Assembly: GCF_014930365.1 (NCBI RefSeq)
Contig: NZ_JABXWI010000004.1
Coordinates: forward strand, 682,001-746,000
Origin: Streptomyces caniscabiei
Lineage (GTDB): Bacteria; Actinomycetota; Actinomycetes; Streptomycetales; Streptomycetaceae
Reading direction: 5' to 3'
Length of the DNA: 64,000 bases
The notes beneath the pieces were generated by a model. The model ran no database searches and was not told the DNA's origin. It saw only the letters and a program-made list of their open reading frames with translations. Positions 24,544-33,278 of this stretch are shown here, one piece after another (position 1 is the first letter of the stretch; each line of letters starts with the position of its first letter). The translations under genes were made by a program, and so were the position numbers.

Positions 24544-26777
24544 CCGCCTCCGAGGACACCGCCCGGCCGCCCGCGCGCGGCAGACGCAAGGCGGCCCCGC
24601 CGAAGCGCCCGGTGCCCAAGGGCAGGCAGCGGACGGTCCGCACACCGACCGTCCTCCAGATGGAGGCCGTGGAGTGCGGCGCCGCGTCCCTCGCCATGGT
24701 CCTCGGCCACTACGGGCGGCACGTCCCGCTGGAGGAACTCCGTATCGCCTGCGGTGTCTCCCGGGACGGCTCGCGCGCCAGCAACCTGCTGAAGGCGGCC
24801 CGCGGTTACGGCCTGACCGCCAAGGGCATGCAGATGGACGTGGCCGCCCTCGCCGAGGTGAAGGCACCGGCCGTCCTGTTCTGGGAGTTCAACCACTACG
24901 TCGTCTACGACGGCATGGGCCGCCGCCTCGGCCGGCGCGGCGTCCATATCAACGACCCGGGCAAGGGCCGCCGGTTCGTGCCCATGGAGGACTTCGACGC
25001 AAGCTTCACCGGTGTCGTCCTCGTCATGGAACCGGGCGACGACTTCGAGAGGGGTGGACGCAGGCCCGGTGTGCTCGGCGCCATGCCCGCCCGGATGCGC
25101 GGCACCTCCGGCACCCTGCCCGCCGCCGTCCTCGCCAGCCTCCTCCTGGTGGCGGTCGGCGCGGCCGTCCCCGCGCTGAGCCGCACCTATATCGACATGT
25201 TCCTGATCGGCGGCCAGACCTCCCTGCTGGGTGTGCTGTTCGCGTCGATGGGCGCGTGCGTGCTGCTGACGGTCCTGCTGACCTGGCTGCAACAGGCCAA
25301 CCTGCTGCGGGGCCGGCTGATCTCCTCCACTCTCTCCAGCGCCCGCTTCCTGCGGCACCTCCTGCGCCTGCCCGTCACCTTCTTCTCCCAGCGCAGCCCC
25401 GCCGACCTCGTCCAGCGGCTCCAGTCCAACGACGCGGTCGCCGAGACCCTGGCCCGGGATCTCGCGGCGGCCGGTGTGGACGCGGTCGTGGTCGTCCTCT
25501 ACGCCGTGCTCCTCTACACGTACGACCCGCAGCTGACCTTCGTCGGCGTCGCGGTGGCGCTGCTGAACGTGGTGGCGATGCGGGTGGTGATCCGGCTGCG
25601 TGCGACCCGTACGGCGAAGCTGCGCGCGGACAACGCGCGGCTCACCAACACGGCGTACACCGGGCTCCAGCTGATCGAGACGATGAAGGCGACCGGCGGC
25701 GAGGAAGGCTACTTCCGCAAGTGGGCCGGGCAGCACGCCACCACGCTGGAGGAGCAGCAGCGGCTCGGGGTGCCCAGCGCCTGGCTCGGGGTCGTCGCCC
25801 CGACCCTGGCCACGCTCAACAGCGCGCTCATCCTGTGGATCGGCGGCATGCGGGCGGTCGAGGGTCATATATCCGTGGGTCTGCTGGTCGCGTTCCAGGC
25901 GCTGGTCACCCGGTTCACGGCGCCCCTCACCCGCCTGAACGGGGTGGCGGGCCGGATCCAGGACTTCGCCGCCGACGTGGCCCGGCTGAAGGACGTGGAG
26001 AACTTCCAGGCCGACCCGTTGTACGCCCGTCCGGACGCGGCCGAGTCCACCCGCCGGCTGAACGGCCACGTCGAGCTGGAGAACATCACCTTCGGCTACA
26101 GCCCCCTCGACAAGCCCCTGCTCACCGGCTTCGACCTCACCGTGGGCCCCGGCCGGCAGGTGGCGCTGGTCGGCGGCTCCGGCAGCGGCAAATCGACGGT
26201 GTCCAGGCTGATCTCGGGCCTGTACACCCCGTGGGAGGGCGTGATCCGCATCGACGGCCGGCGCCTGGAGGACATCCCCCGGGGGGCTCTGGCCGCCTCC
26301 GTCTCCTTCGTCGACCAGGAGGTGTTCCTCTTCGAGGGCACCGTCCGCGACAACGTGGCCCTGTGGGACCCCTCGATCCCGGACGAGGCCGTGGTCGAGG
26401 CGCTGCGGGACGCGGCCCTGTACGACGTGGTGACGCGGCGCCCGGGCGGCATCCACAGCAGGGTCGAGCAGGACGGCCGCAACTTCTCCGGCGGGCAGCG
26501 CCAACGTCTGGAGATCGCACGGGCGTTGGTGCGCAGGCCCAGCGTCCTCGTCCTCGACGAGGTGACCAGCGCGCTCGACGCGGAGACCGAGCTGACCGTC
26601 ATGGACAACCTGCGCAAGCGCGGCTGCGCCTGTGTGGTGATCGCCCACCGGCTCTCCACGGTCCGCGACAGCGACGAGATCGTCGTCCTGCACCACGGCA
26701 CGATCGTGGAGCGTGGCCGGCACGAGGAACTGGTGGCACACGGCGGCGCGTACGCCCAGCTGGTCAGGGAGCGATGA
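24540..26777 (+). CDS. C39 peptidase-containing ABC transporter for double-glycine peptides
   Basis: 745 residues from GTG 24540, overlapping the adaptor stop by 4 nt. The N-terminal C39 peptidase (about 36-165) keeps the catalytic C46 (EAVECGAAS), H119 (EFNHYVVY) and D139 (INDPGKG). A six-helix permease follows (about 180-480), then an ATPase with LVGGSGSGKST (about 542), FSGGQRQRLEIARAL (about 650) and VLVLDEVTSALD. It should cut the precursor at 23402 after its GG and export the core. The intact triad argues for an active protease. It forms a unit with the following ABC gene, one base apart. Confidence 0.93.
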   Translation: MTASEDTARPPARGRRKAAPPKRPVPKGRQRTVRTPTVLQMEAVECGAASLAMVLGHYGRHVPLEELRIACGVSRDGSRASNLLKAARGYGLTAKGMQMDVAALAEVKAPAVLFWEFNHYVVYDGMGRRLGRRGVHINDPGKGRRFVPMEDFDASFTGVVLVMEPGDDFERGGRRPGVLGAMPARMRGTSGTLPAAVLASLLLVAVGAAVPALSRTYIDMFLIGGQTSLLGVLFASMGACVLLTVLLTWLQQANLLRGRLISSTLSSARFLRHLLRLPVTFFSQRSPADLVQRLQSNDAVAETLARDLAAAGVDAVVVVLYAVLLYTYDPQLTFVGVAVALLNVVAMRVVIRLRATRTAKLRADNARLTNTAYTGLQLIETMKATGGEEGYFRKWAGQHATTLEEQQRLGVPSAWLGVVAPTLATLNSALILWIGGMRAVEGHISVGLLVAFQALVTRFTAPLTRLNGVAGRIQDFAADVARLKDVENFQADPLYARPDAAESTRRLNGHVELENITFGYSPLDKPLLTGFDLTVGPGRQVALVGGSGSGKSTVSRLISGLYTPWEGVIRIDGRRLEDIPRGALAASVSFVDQEVFLFEGTVRDNVALWDPSIPDEAVVEALRDAALYDVVTRRPGGIHSRVEQDGRNFSGGQRQRLEIARALVRRPSVLVLDEVTSALDAETELTVMDNLRKRGCACVVIAHRLSTVRDSDEIVVLHHGTIVERGRHEELVAHGGAYAQLVRER

Positions 26778-26778
26778 G

Positions 26779-29625
26779 ATGACTGGCGTGCACGAGGAGC
26801 AGAGCGGTCAGGGCGGCTACGAGGGCGACCTCGTCCTCGGTGCGCTCGCCGCGATGGGCACCCCCCTCGACTGCTCCGGCCACACCCGGCTGGACCTCGA
26901 AGGCCCGCAGACGCTGTGGCTGGTGGCCTCCGGCGCCCTGGACCTGTTCGCGGTCGACGCCGTCCAGCAGGGCCACTGGCACCATCTGGGCCGCCTCGAA
27001 GCGGGTGCGCTGCTGCTCGGCCCGGTCGCCGGACCGCAGCACACGCTGGTGGCCCGCCCGCTGCGCGACTGCGTGGTCCGGCGCATCGGGCTGCGGGAGC
27101 TGTACCAGCAGGGGGGCACCGAGACCTGGTCGTACGACGAGTGGGGCAACCCGCAGCTCGTGCCCCCGCAGACGAGCCCCCTCGAATACGCCCTCGCCCT
27201 GGGCGTCGGCCGGGGCCTGTCCATCCTCTTCCAGGCGCCGATGGCCACCGAGCAGGCCGCCGCGCCCACCGACGACGACGTGTTCTGGATGCGGGTGCCG
27301 CCCGGCAGCGTCCAGTACGGCTCGCTGTACGGCGCCCAGGCGGCGGCCGATCTGCTGATGGACCCGGGGGTCTGGCAGAGCATGGTCGACCAGCAGTACC
27401 GGCTGCTGGCCACGCTGGACCGCTGGATCGAACAGCTGGAGCGCACCCACGAGGACCGGACGGCCGCCGGGATCAAGGCCGGTGAGGCGGTGCGCGCCCA
27501 GGCCGACCGCACCCTGCTCGCCTCCATCGGCAAGTCGTCCGCGAACCGGCGTACGACGGCGGCAGACGCGGACGCCACGTACGCGGCCTGTGGGCTCGTC
27601 GCCCGGGCCGCGGGGATCTCGCTCTCCGAGCCGGCGCAGAGCGGAACCGAGAGCGACCGGCTCGACCCGGTGGAGCGCATCGCGCTCGCCTCCCGGGTCC
27701 GCGTCCGCGCCGTACGCCTCACCGGGAGCTGGTGGCGGGAGAACGTCGGCCCGCTGGTCGGGCACCGGGCGCTGTCGGGTGCGCCGGTGGCGCTGCTGTG
27801 GCGGCGCGGCGGCTATGTGGCCGTCCAGCCGTCGTCCGGCCGGGAGACCCCGATCGAGAAGGCGAACGCGGCCGAGTTCGAGCCGCGTGCCGTGATGTTC
27901 TACCGCCCGCTGCCCGAACGGGTGCCGAGCCCGCTGCGCCTGATGCGGTTCAGTCTCCACGGGACGAGCGGTGACATGACGGGCCTGCTGCTCAGCGGGC
28001 TGGTGACCGTCGTGCTGGGCTCGCTCGTGCCCATCGCGACGGGCAGGATCCTCGGCGAGTACGTGCCGAAGGCCCAGGAGGACCTGATCGTGCAGGTCTG
28101 TCTGGCGATCATGCTGGCGAGCGTGGTGTCGGCGGCGTTCCTGTTGCTGCAGAACATGACGATCCTCCGGCTGGAGGGCCGTATCGAGGCCACGCTGCAA
28201 CCGGCGGTCTGGGACCGGCTGCTGCGGCTCCCGACGAAGTTCTTCACCTCGCGGTCCACGGGTGAACTGGCCAGTGCCGCCATGGGCATCAGCGCGATCC
28301 GCCGCACGCTGGCGGGCGTAGGCCCGGTGGTCGCCCAGTCGGTGACCGTCGGCGCGGTGAACCTCGCCCTGCTGCTCTGGTACAGCGTCCCGATGGCCCT
28401 GGCGGCGATCGCCATGCTGGTGGTCGTGGCGGCGGTGTTCCTGGGCCTCGGTCTGTGGCAGGTCCGCTGGCAGCGCCGGCTGGTGGTGCTGGGCAACAAG
28501 CTGAACAACCAGGCCTTCCAGACCCTGCGGGGGCTGCCGAAGCTCCGGGTCGCGGCCGCCGAGAACTACGCCTACGCGGCCTGGGCGGGCGAGTTCGCGC
28601 GCAGCCGGGAGCTCCAGCAGAAGGTCGGGGGCATCAAGAACCTCAACACGGTGCTGGGCGCGGTGTACCTCCCGCTGTGCACCCTGCTGATGTTCATGCT
28701 GCTGGCGGGCCCGGCCCGCGGTTCGATGTCGGCGGCCGAGTTCCTGACCTTCAACACCTCGGTGACGATGCTGCTGACGTCGGTCACCCAGCTGACGGGG
28801 GCGTTCGTGTCGGCGGTGGCCGTGCTGCCGCTGTTCGAGGAGATCAAGCCGGTGCTGGAGGCGACGCCGGAGGTCCGCACGGCGAGCACCCGGCCGGGCG
28901 TGCTGTCCGGCGCGCTGGAGGCCCGCCGTCTCTCCTTCCGCTACGCCGACGACGGTCCGCTGGTGCTGGACGACGTGTCCTTCGCCGTCGCGCCCGGGGA
29001 GTTCGTGGCGATCGTCGGCCCCAGCGGGTGCGGGAAGTCGACGCTGCTGCGCCTGCTCATCGGTTTCGACAAGCCGGTCTCCGGGAGCGTCCTGTACGAC
29101 GGTCAGGACCTCGGCGCGCTGGACCAGGCCGCCGTACGCCGTCAGTGCGGGGTCGTGCTCCAGCACGCCCAGCCGTTCACCGGCTCGATCCTGGACGTCA
29201 TCTGCGGCACCGAGCCGTTCACGCCGGAGGAGGCGATGGCGGCGGCCGCGATGGCGGGGCTGGCGGAGGACATCCAGCGCATGCCGATGGGTCTGCACAC
29301 CATCGTCCAGGGCAACGGCGCGATCTCCGGCGGGCAGCGGCAACGCCTGATGATCGCGCAGGCGTTGATCCGCCGGCCCCGGATCCTCTTCTTCGACGAG
29401 GCGACGAGCGCCCTGGACAACGAGACCCAGCGCACGGTCATCGAGAGCACGCGGGCCCTGAACGCCACGCGGATCGTGATCGCCCACCGGCTGTCCACGG
29501 TGATGGACGCGGACCGGGTCGTGGTGATGGAGGACGGCAAGGTGGCGGAGGTCGGAGCGCCGGGCGAGCTGCTGGCGAACCCCATCGGGCGCCTGCATGA
29601 GCTGGTCCGCCGTCAGATGGCCTAG
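26779..29625 (+). CDS. Second bacteriocin-type ABC permease/ATPase with cNMP-binding-like N terminus
   Basis: 948 residues from ATG 26779, one base after the C39 gene stop. The first 120 residues resemble a cyclic-nucleotide-binding jelly roll (LWLVASGALDLFAVDAVQQG). A helical linker with VEWIEQLERTHEDR-like charged helices spans about 200-370. A six-helix permease (about 400-690) and an ATPase follow, with GPSGCGKST (about 748), SGGQRQRLMIAQAL and ILFFDEATSALD. It lacks a C39 domain. This architecture matches the NHLP-type permease/ATPase subunit that accompanies the peptidase subunit, so a heterodimeric exporter is likely. It ends the peptide-export transcript. Confidence 0.9.
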   Translation: MTGVHEEQSGQGGYEGDLVLGALAAMGTPLDCSGHTRLDLEGPQTLWLVASGALDLFAVDAVQQGHWHHLGRLEAGALLLGPVAGPQHTLVARPLRDCVVRRIGLRELYQQGGTETWSYDEWGNPQLVPPQTSPLEYALALGVGRGLSILFQAPMATEQAAAPTDDDVFWMRVPPGSVQYGSLYGAQAAADLLMDPGVWQSMVDQQYRLLATLDRWIEQLERTHEDRTAAGIKAGEAVRAQADRTLLASIGKSSANRRTTAADADATYAACGLVARAAGISLSEPAQSGTESDRLDPVERIALASRVRVRAVRLTGSWWRENVGPLVGHRALSGAPVALLWRRGGYVAVQPSSGRETPIEKANAAEFEPRAVMFYRPLPERVPSPLRLMRFSLHGTSGDMTGLLLSGLVTVVLGSLVPIATGRILGEYVPKAQEDLIVQVCLAIMLASVVSAAFLLLQNMTILRLEGRIEATLQPAVWDRLLRLPTKFFTSRSTGELASAAMGISAIRRTLAGVGPVVAQSVTVGAVNLALLLWYSVPMALAAIAMLVVVAAVFLGLGLWQVRWQRRLVVLGNKLNNQAFQTLRGLPKLRVAAAENYAYAAWAGEFARSRELQQKVGGIKNLNTVLGAVYLPLCTLLMFMLLAGPARGSMSAAEFLTFNTSVTMLLTSVTQLTGAFVSAVAVLPLFEEIKPVLEATPEVRTASTRPGVLSGALEARRLSFRYADDGPLVLDDVSFAVAPGEFVAIVGPSGCGKSTLLRLLIGFDKPVSGSVLYDGQDLGALDQAAVRRQCGVVLQHAQPFTGSILDVICGTEPFTPEEAMAAAAMAGLAEDIQRMPMGLHTIVQGNGAISGGQRQRLMIAQALIRRPRILFFDEATSALDNETQRTVIESTRALNATRIVIAHRLSTVMDADRVVVMEDGKVAEVGAPGELLANPIGRLHELVRRQMA

Positions 29626-29658
29626 CCGGTCGCGCTCCCCCGCCGGTCTCGCGGCCGG

Positions 29659-30153
29659 TCAGAACGACAGGTCGCGCTCGTACCAGGTGCCCGTCTCACC
29701 GCTGAGGTGTTCCGGGCCGGCCGGACCGACGGGGACGAACCCGGCGTTGATCAGCACCTTCCGGGAGGCGGCGTTGTGGTGGGCCACGGCCGCCCGCAGG
29801 GTGCGCAGGCCGTACCGGGCCGCCGCCGACCGGCACAGTTCCCGCACGGCCGCGGTCGCCACGCCGTGACCGGCGACGTGCTGGGCCACTCGATAGCCGA
29901 GGTGCGCGCAGTGGTCCTCGATGTCGACCAGGTTGAACCTGCCGAGCACCGAGCCGTCCTCGGCGAGAAGCACGTGGAAGGCGCAGACACCGCTGTCCTG
30001 CTCGGCCAGCAGGGCGTCGTACCGGTCGGGGAACTCGTCGAAGAACGCGTCGCCGCGGTCGGGGATCGAGGCGGCGAACCAGGCACGGTTCGCCAGTTCG
30101 AAGTCCAGGACCGCCGGGGCGTGTTCGGCACGCAGTCGTCGCAACTCGGGCAT
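29659..30153 (-). CDS. GNAT acetyltransferase, RimJ/RimL-like
   Basis: 164 residues from ATG 30153. It has the RimJ/RimL pattern: LRRLRAEHAPAVLDFELANR at the start, CAHLGYRVAQHVAGHGVATA (acetyl-CoA loop) and AAVAHHNAASRKVLINAGF. Substrates are usually protein N termini or small amines. It begins 9 nt after the MFS stop on the same strand and is probably the last gene of the operon headed by the binding lipoprotein at 34768. Within that operon it could modify or detoxify the transported molecule; this is speculation. Confidence 0.85.
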   Translation of the reverse strand: MPELRRLRAEHAPAVLDFELANRAWFAASIPDRGDAFFDEFPDRYDALLAEQDSGVCAFHVLLAEDGSVLGRFNLVDIEDHCAHLGYRVAQHVAGHGVATAAVRELCRSAAARYGLRTLRAAVAHHNAASRKVLINAGFVPVGPAGPEHLSGETGTWYERDLSF

Positions 30154-30162
30154 CGGGCGACC

Positions 30163-31500
30163 CTAGTCGGAGGCTGCGCCGAGGGCACCTGATTTCTTCC
30201 GTACGGCAGGCACCGGCCCCGGGACGAGGAGGAGCGAGGCGACCGGCACGGCGGCGAGGGCCAGCCAGGGCACGGCGGCCGGCAGATCCGCGTCCATCAG
30301 GGCGCCCGCCGCCGCGCTGCCGACCAGCACGATCAGGCCGGACACGGACGACATCGCCCCGGTGTAGAGCCCGAGGCGCCCCTCGACGGCGAGATCGGGC
30401 ACCCAGGCCCGGGCCGCGGGGGCCACCAGCATCTGGCCCAGGGTCAGGAGGACCACGAACCCGGCGGCGGGCAGCAGCCCCGCCGTGCCCGTCCACTCCG
30501 CGGGCCGCGCCAGGCCGACCACGCCGAATCCCGCGGCGATGAGAAGCAGTCCACCGGCCATGGACCGCCGCAGGTCGAGCCGTCCGGCCGCCCATCGCGT
30601 CACCGGCAGCTGCGCCGCCACGACCAGCAGCGAGGACAGCCCGAACAGCCAGGCCAGCGCCGCCTGCGACCCCGTGGCGCGCTCCACCTCGTCGGGCAGG
30701 AGCAGGTAGAGCTGGTTGTAGGCCAGCAGGTACGCGCCGTACGCGCAGGCCAGGGCCAGGAACCGCCGGTTGCGCAGCAGCCCGCCGAGGCCGCCGCGCA
30801 CCGCGACCCGCTCACGCCCCGGTATGTGCTGCGGCAGCAGCCGGACGTGCCCGGCGAGGACGAGGACGAAGACCCCGGCGCCCGCGAGGCAGACCACCCG
30901 GTAGTCGACGGCCAGCAACAACGCGCCGATCAGCGGCCCGACGAACGCCCCTGCCTGCCCCGCCACCGTGAACAGCGCGAGCACGCTCGTCCGGGGACCG
31001 CCGCCGGACTCCTCCCACACCACCGCCTGCCGGGCCACCTCGGACTCGACGGCCGGGGAGAACAGCGCGGCGGCGAAACCGATCAGCAGGACGGAGGCGA
31101 TGACCGACCAGTCCTCGTCCGCGTACCCGAGCCACGCGAACCCGGCGATCCGCAGCACGCACCCGGCCAGCACCACCGGCCGTACGCCGTACCGGTCGGC
31201 CAGTGCGCCGCCGACCACGAACAGCCCCTGCTGGCTGAAGGTGCGCAGTCCGAGCACGAAGCCGACCATCCAGCCGGCCATGCCGATCGCCGTCCCGAGG
31301 TGCTCGGCGAGGAACGGCAGTACCGCGAAGAAGCCGACGTTGAAGGCGAGTTGGGTGAGGATGAGCAACCGCAGAAGGGGGTTGAGCCTCGCCCACGTCC
31401 CACGCCGCGACACCTTGCCGGCCACGGCCGGCCTCCCGGTCCGCTCCTTCGTCGTCCGCCCCGTGGGGGGCGCGGTCCGGGGCTGTTCGGGCTCGGTCAT
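30163..31500 (-). CDS. MFS transporter
   Basis: 445 residues from ATG 31500, in an ATGA overlap with the permease stop; the longer upstream frame is a shadow of that gene. About 12 hydrophobic helices, beginning LLRLLILTQLAFNVGFFAVL, with MFS-type loops such as ADRYGVRPVVLAG. Related proteins annotated as MFS efflux pumps act on drugs or siderophores. Coupling to a binding protein and permease under a Zur-like box suggests export or uptake of a metallophore, by analogy with the staphylococcal cnt system. The substrate is not proven. Confidence 0.88.
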   Translation of the reverse strand: MTEPEQPRTAPPTGRTTKERTGRPAVAGKVSRRGTWARLNPLLRLLILTQLAFNVGFFAVLPFLAEHLGTAIGMAGWMVGFVLGLRTFSQQGLFVVGGALADRYGVRPVVLAGCVLRIAGFAWLGYADEDWSVIASVLLIGFAAALFSPAVESEVARQAVVWEESGGGPRTSVLALFTVAGQAGAFVGPLIGALLLAVDYRVVCLAGAGVFVLVLAGHVRLLPQHIPGRERVAVRGGLGGLLRNRRFLALACAYGAYLLAYNQLYLLLPDEVERATGSQAALAWLFGLSSLLVVAAQLPVTRWAAGRLDLRRSMAGGLLLIAAGFGVVGLARPAEWTGTAGLLPAAGFVVLLTLGQMLVAPAARAWVPDLAVEGRLGLYTGAMSSVSGLIVLVGSAAAGALMDADLPAAVPWLALAAVPVASLLLVPGPVPAVRKKSGALGAASD

Positions 31501-33278
31501 CCGGTCTCTCCGGCGGTGGGGGCGGCGGCGGGCTTCGGTCGGTGTGGGGGCCCGGCGAGCGGGCGGTGCCACAGGCGCGGCACGCGTACTCCGCCCGCCG
31601 CCGTGACCGCGAGCGCGCCGAGGAGGGCGAGTGCGCCGGCGGGGGCGAGGACGGCCCAGGGGGCGCGTTCGGCGTAGGGCTGGTTCTCGGCGAGGAGGAG
31701 GCCCCACTCCGGGTCCGGGGGCTGCGCGCCGAGGCCGAGGAAGCCCAGGGAGGTCAGGGCGAGGGCCACCCCGGGCAGCCGCAGCAGGGCGTGCCGGGCG
31801 ACGGGCGGCAGCACGGCGGGGAGCAGTTCACGGCGGAGCAGGTACGCGTCGCCGGCGCCCAGCCCCTTGGTGGCCGTGATGTGGGTCGTGGCCCGTTCCT
31901 GTGCGAGCAGGGCCGTGGTGTGCGCGGCCAGTGGCACCCAGGCGACGGCGGCCACGGCCAGCGCGGGGGTCGCCGCTCCGCCGCCGGCCACTCCGGCGAC
32001 GAGGAGACCCGCGAGGACCGCGGGCACGGCGTTGACGGTGTCGACGAGGGGCCCGGAGAAGCGGGGCAGCAGCCCCAGCAGGACGCCCGTCAGCAGCGCG
32101 GCGGCGCTGATCGCGACGGCCAGGGCGAGGGTGGTGAAGGCGCCGTGCCCGATGCGGGCGAGGAGGTCGCGCCCGAGCGCGTCGGTGCCCAACGGGTGTG
32201 CCCAGGAAGGGGGTTGGAGCCGGGCTCCGGTGTCGAGGGCGAGCGGGTCGCGCATCAGGCCGAGCGCGACGACCGCCAGCAGGAGGCCGCCGTGCAGCAG
32301 GGGGGCGCGGCTGGGGGCCGGTGGCGTGGGCCGGTGCAGGGAGTGGAGCGCGCCGTCGCGCAGGGCGGGGCCGATGAGGCGGTGGGCGGCGAGGCGGGCG
32401 AGGGCGCCGGCGACGGCGGCCAGCAGGACGAGGGCGAGGGTGCCGGCCTGGAGGACGGGGAGGTCCTGGGCGACGGCGGCCTGGAGGGTGGTGCGGCCGA
32501 GGCCGGGTATGTCGAAGACCTGCTCGACGGTGACGGCGCCGCCGGTGAGGCCGACCACGAACAGGCCGAGGTTGGGCAGCAGTCCGGGTACGCAGCGGCG
32601 TACGGCGTGGCGGGCGGTGGCCCGCCCGGGTATGCCGCGTGCTGCGGTGGCCAGGGCCCACGGCTCGGCGAAGGCGCCGGGCAGCAGGTCGGCCAGCATC
32701 CGGCCGAGCAGCGCACCGGCGGGCAGACCGAGGGCGAGGGCGGGCAGCACCGTCCACCGCGGCCCGTACCAGCCGAGCGCGGGCAGCCAGCCGAGGTGGA
32801 CCCCGACGACGACGGCGAGCACGGAGGCGGTGAGGAACTCGGGCAGCGCGGCGAGCATCGCGGCGGCGCTGCCGCCGCCCCGGTGGTCGTCGAGGCGGCG
32901 GTGCGCGCCGAGCCACAGGGTGCGGGCGCAGACCGCCGCGGCCGTGGCCGCCGCGACGAGAAGCGCGGCGGCCATCAGCAGCAGGGAGACGCCGAGGGCC
33001 TGGACGACGGACGGGGTGACCTCGGCGCCGGAGATCCACGACCGGCCCGCGTCACCGCGCGCGAGCCCGCCGAACCACTCCCCCAGGAGCCTCAAGGGGC
33101 CGGCGTCCAGGCCGAGTTCGTCGCGTACGGCCGCCAGGACCTCCGGCGTCGGGTCGCGTTCGGCGGAGCGTGCCTTGAGGACGGTGAGCGCGGGGTCGGT
33201 GCGCGACAGCCACGGCAGCAGGCCGATCCCGCACAGCAGAACGGCGGCGAGCAGGGCCCGCCAGAGTGCCCGTATCAG
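31497..33278 (-). CDS. Fused dipeptide/nickel-type ABC permease (DppB-DppC fusion), probable CTG start
   Basis: About 593 residues in two permease halves. The first ends with the DppB-like VEQVFDIPGLGRT (about residue 267). The second has the DppC-like HPLGTDALGRDLLARIGHGA and SLGFLGLGAQPPDPEWG. The coding frame clearly runs upstream of the TTG at 33095: the extra 61 codons give a first membrane helix (RALLAAVLLCGIGLLPWL) and a typical DppB loop. No ATG, GTG or TTG is in frame there. A CTG at 33278 overlaps the stop of the binding-protein gene (CTGA) and is the best start. No ATP-binding subunit is encoded nearby. Confidence 0.85.
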   Translation of the reverse strand: MIRALWRALLAAVLLCGIGLLPWLSRTDPALTVLKARSAERDPTPEVLAAVRDELGLDAGPLRLLGEWFGGLARGDAGRSWISGAEVTPSVVQALGVSLLLMAAALLVAAATAAAVCARTLWLGAHRRLDDHRGGGSAAAMLAALPEFLTASVLAVVVGVHLGWLPALGWYGPRWTVLPALALGLPAGALLGRMLADLLPGAFAEPWALATAARGIPGRATARHAVRRCVPGLLPNLGLFVVGLTGGAVTVEQVFDIPGLGRTTLQAAVAQDLPVLQAGTLALVLLAAVAGALARLAAHRLIGPALRDGALHSLHRPTPPAPSRAPLLHGGLLLAVVALGLMRDPLALDTGARLQPPSWAHPLGTDALGRDLLARIGHGAFTTLALAVAISAAALLTGVLLGLLPRFSGPLVDTVNAVPAVLAGLLVAGVAGGGAATPALAVAAVAWVPLAAHTTALLAQERATTHITATKGLGAGDAYLLRRELLPAVLPPVARHALLRLPGVALALTSLGFLGLGAQPPDPEWGLLLAENQPYAERAPWAVLAPAGALALLGALAVTAAGGVRVPRLWHRPLAGPPHRPKPAAAPTAGETG

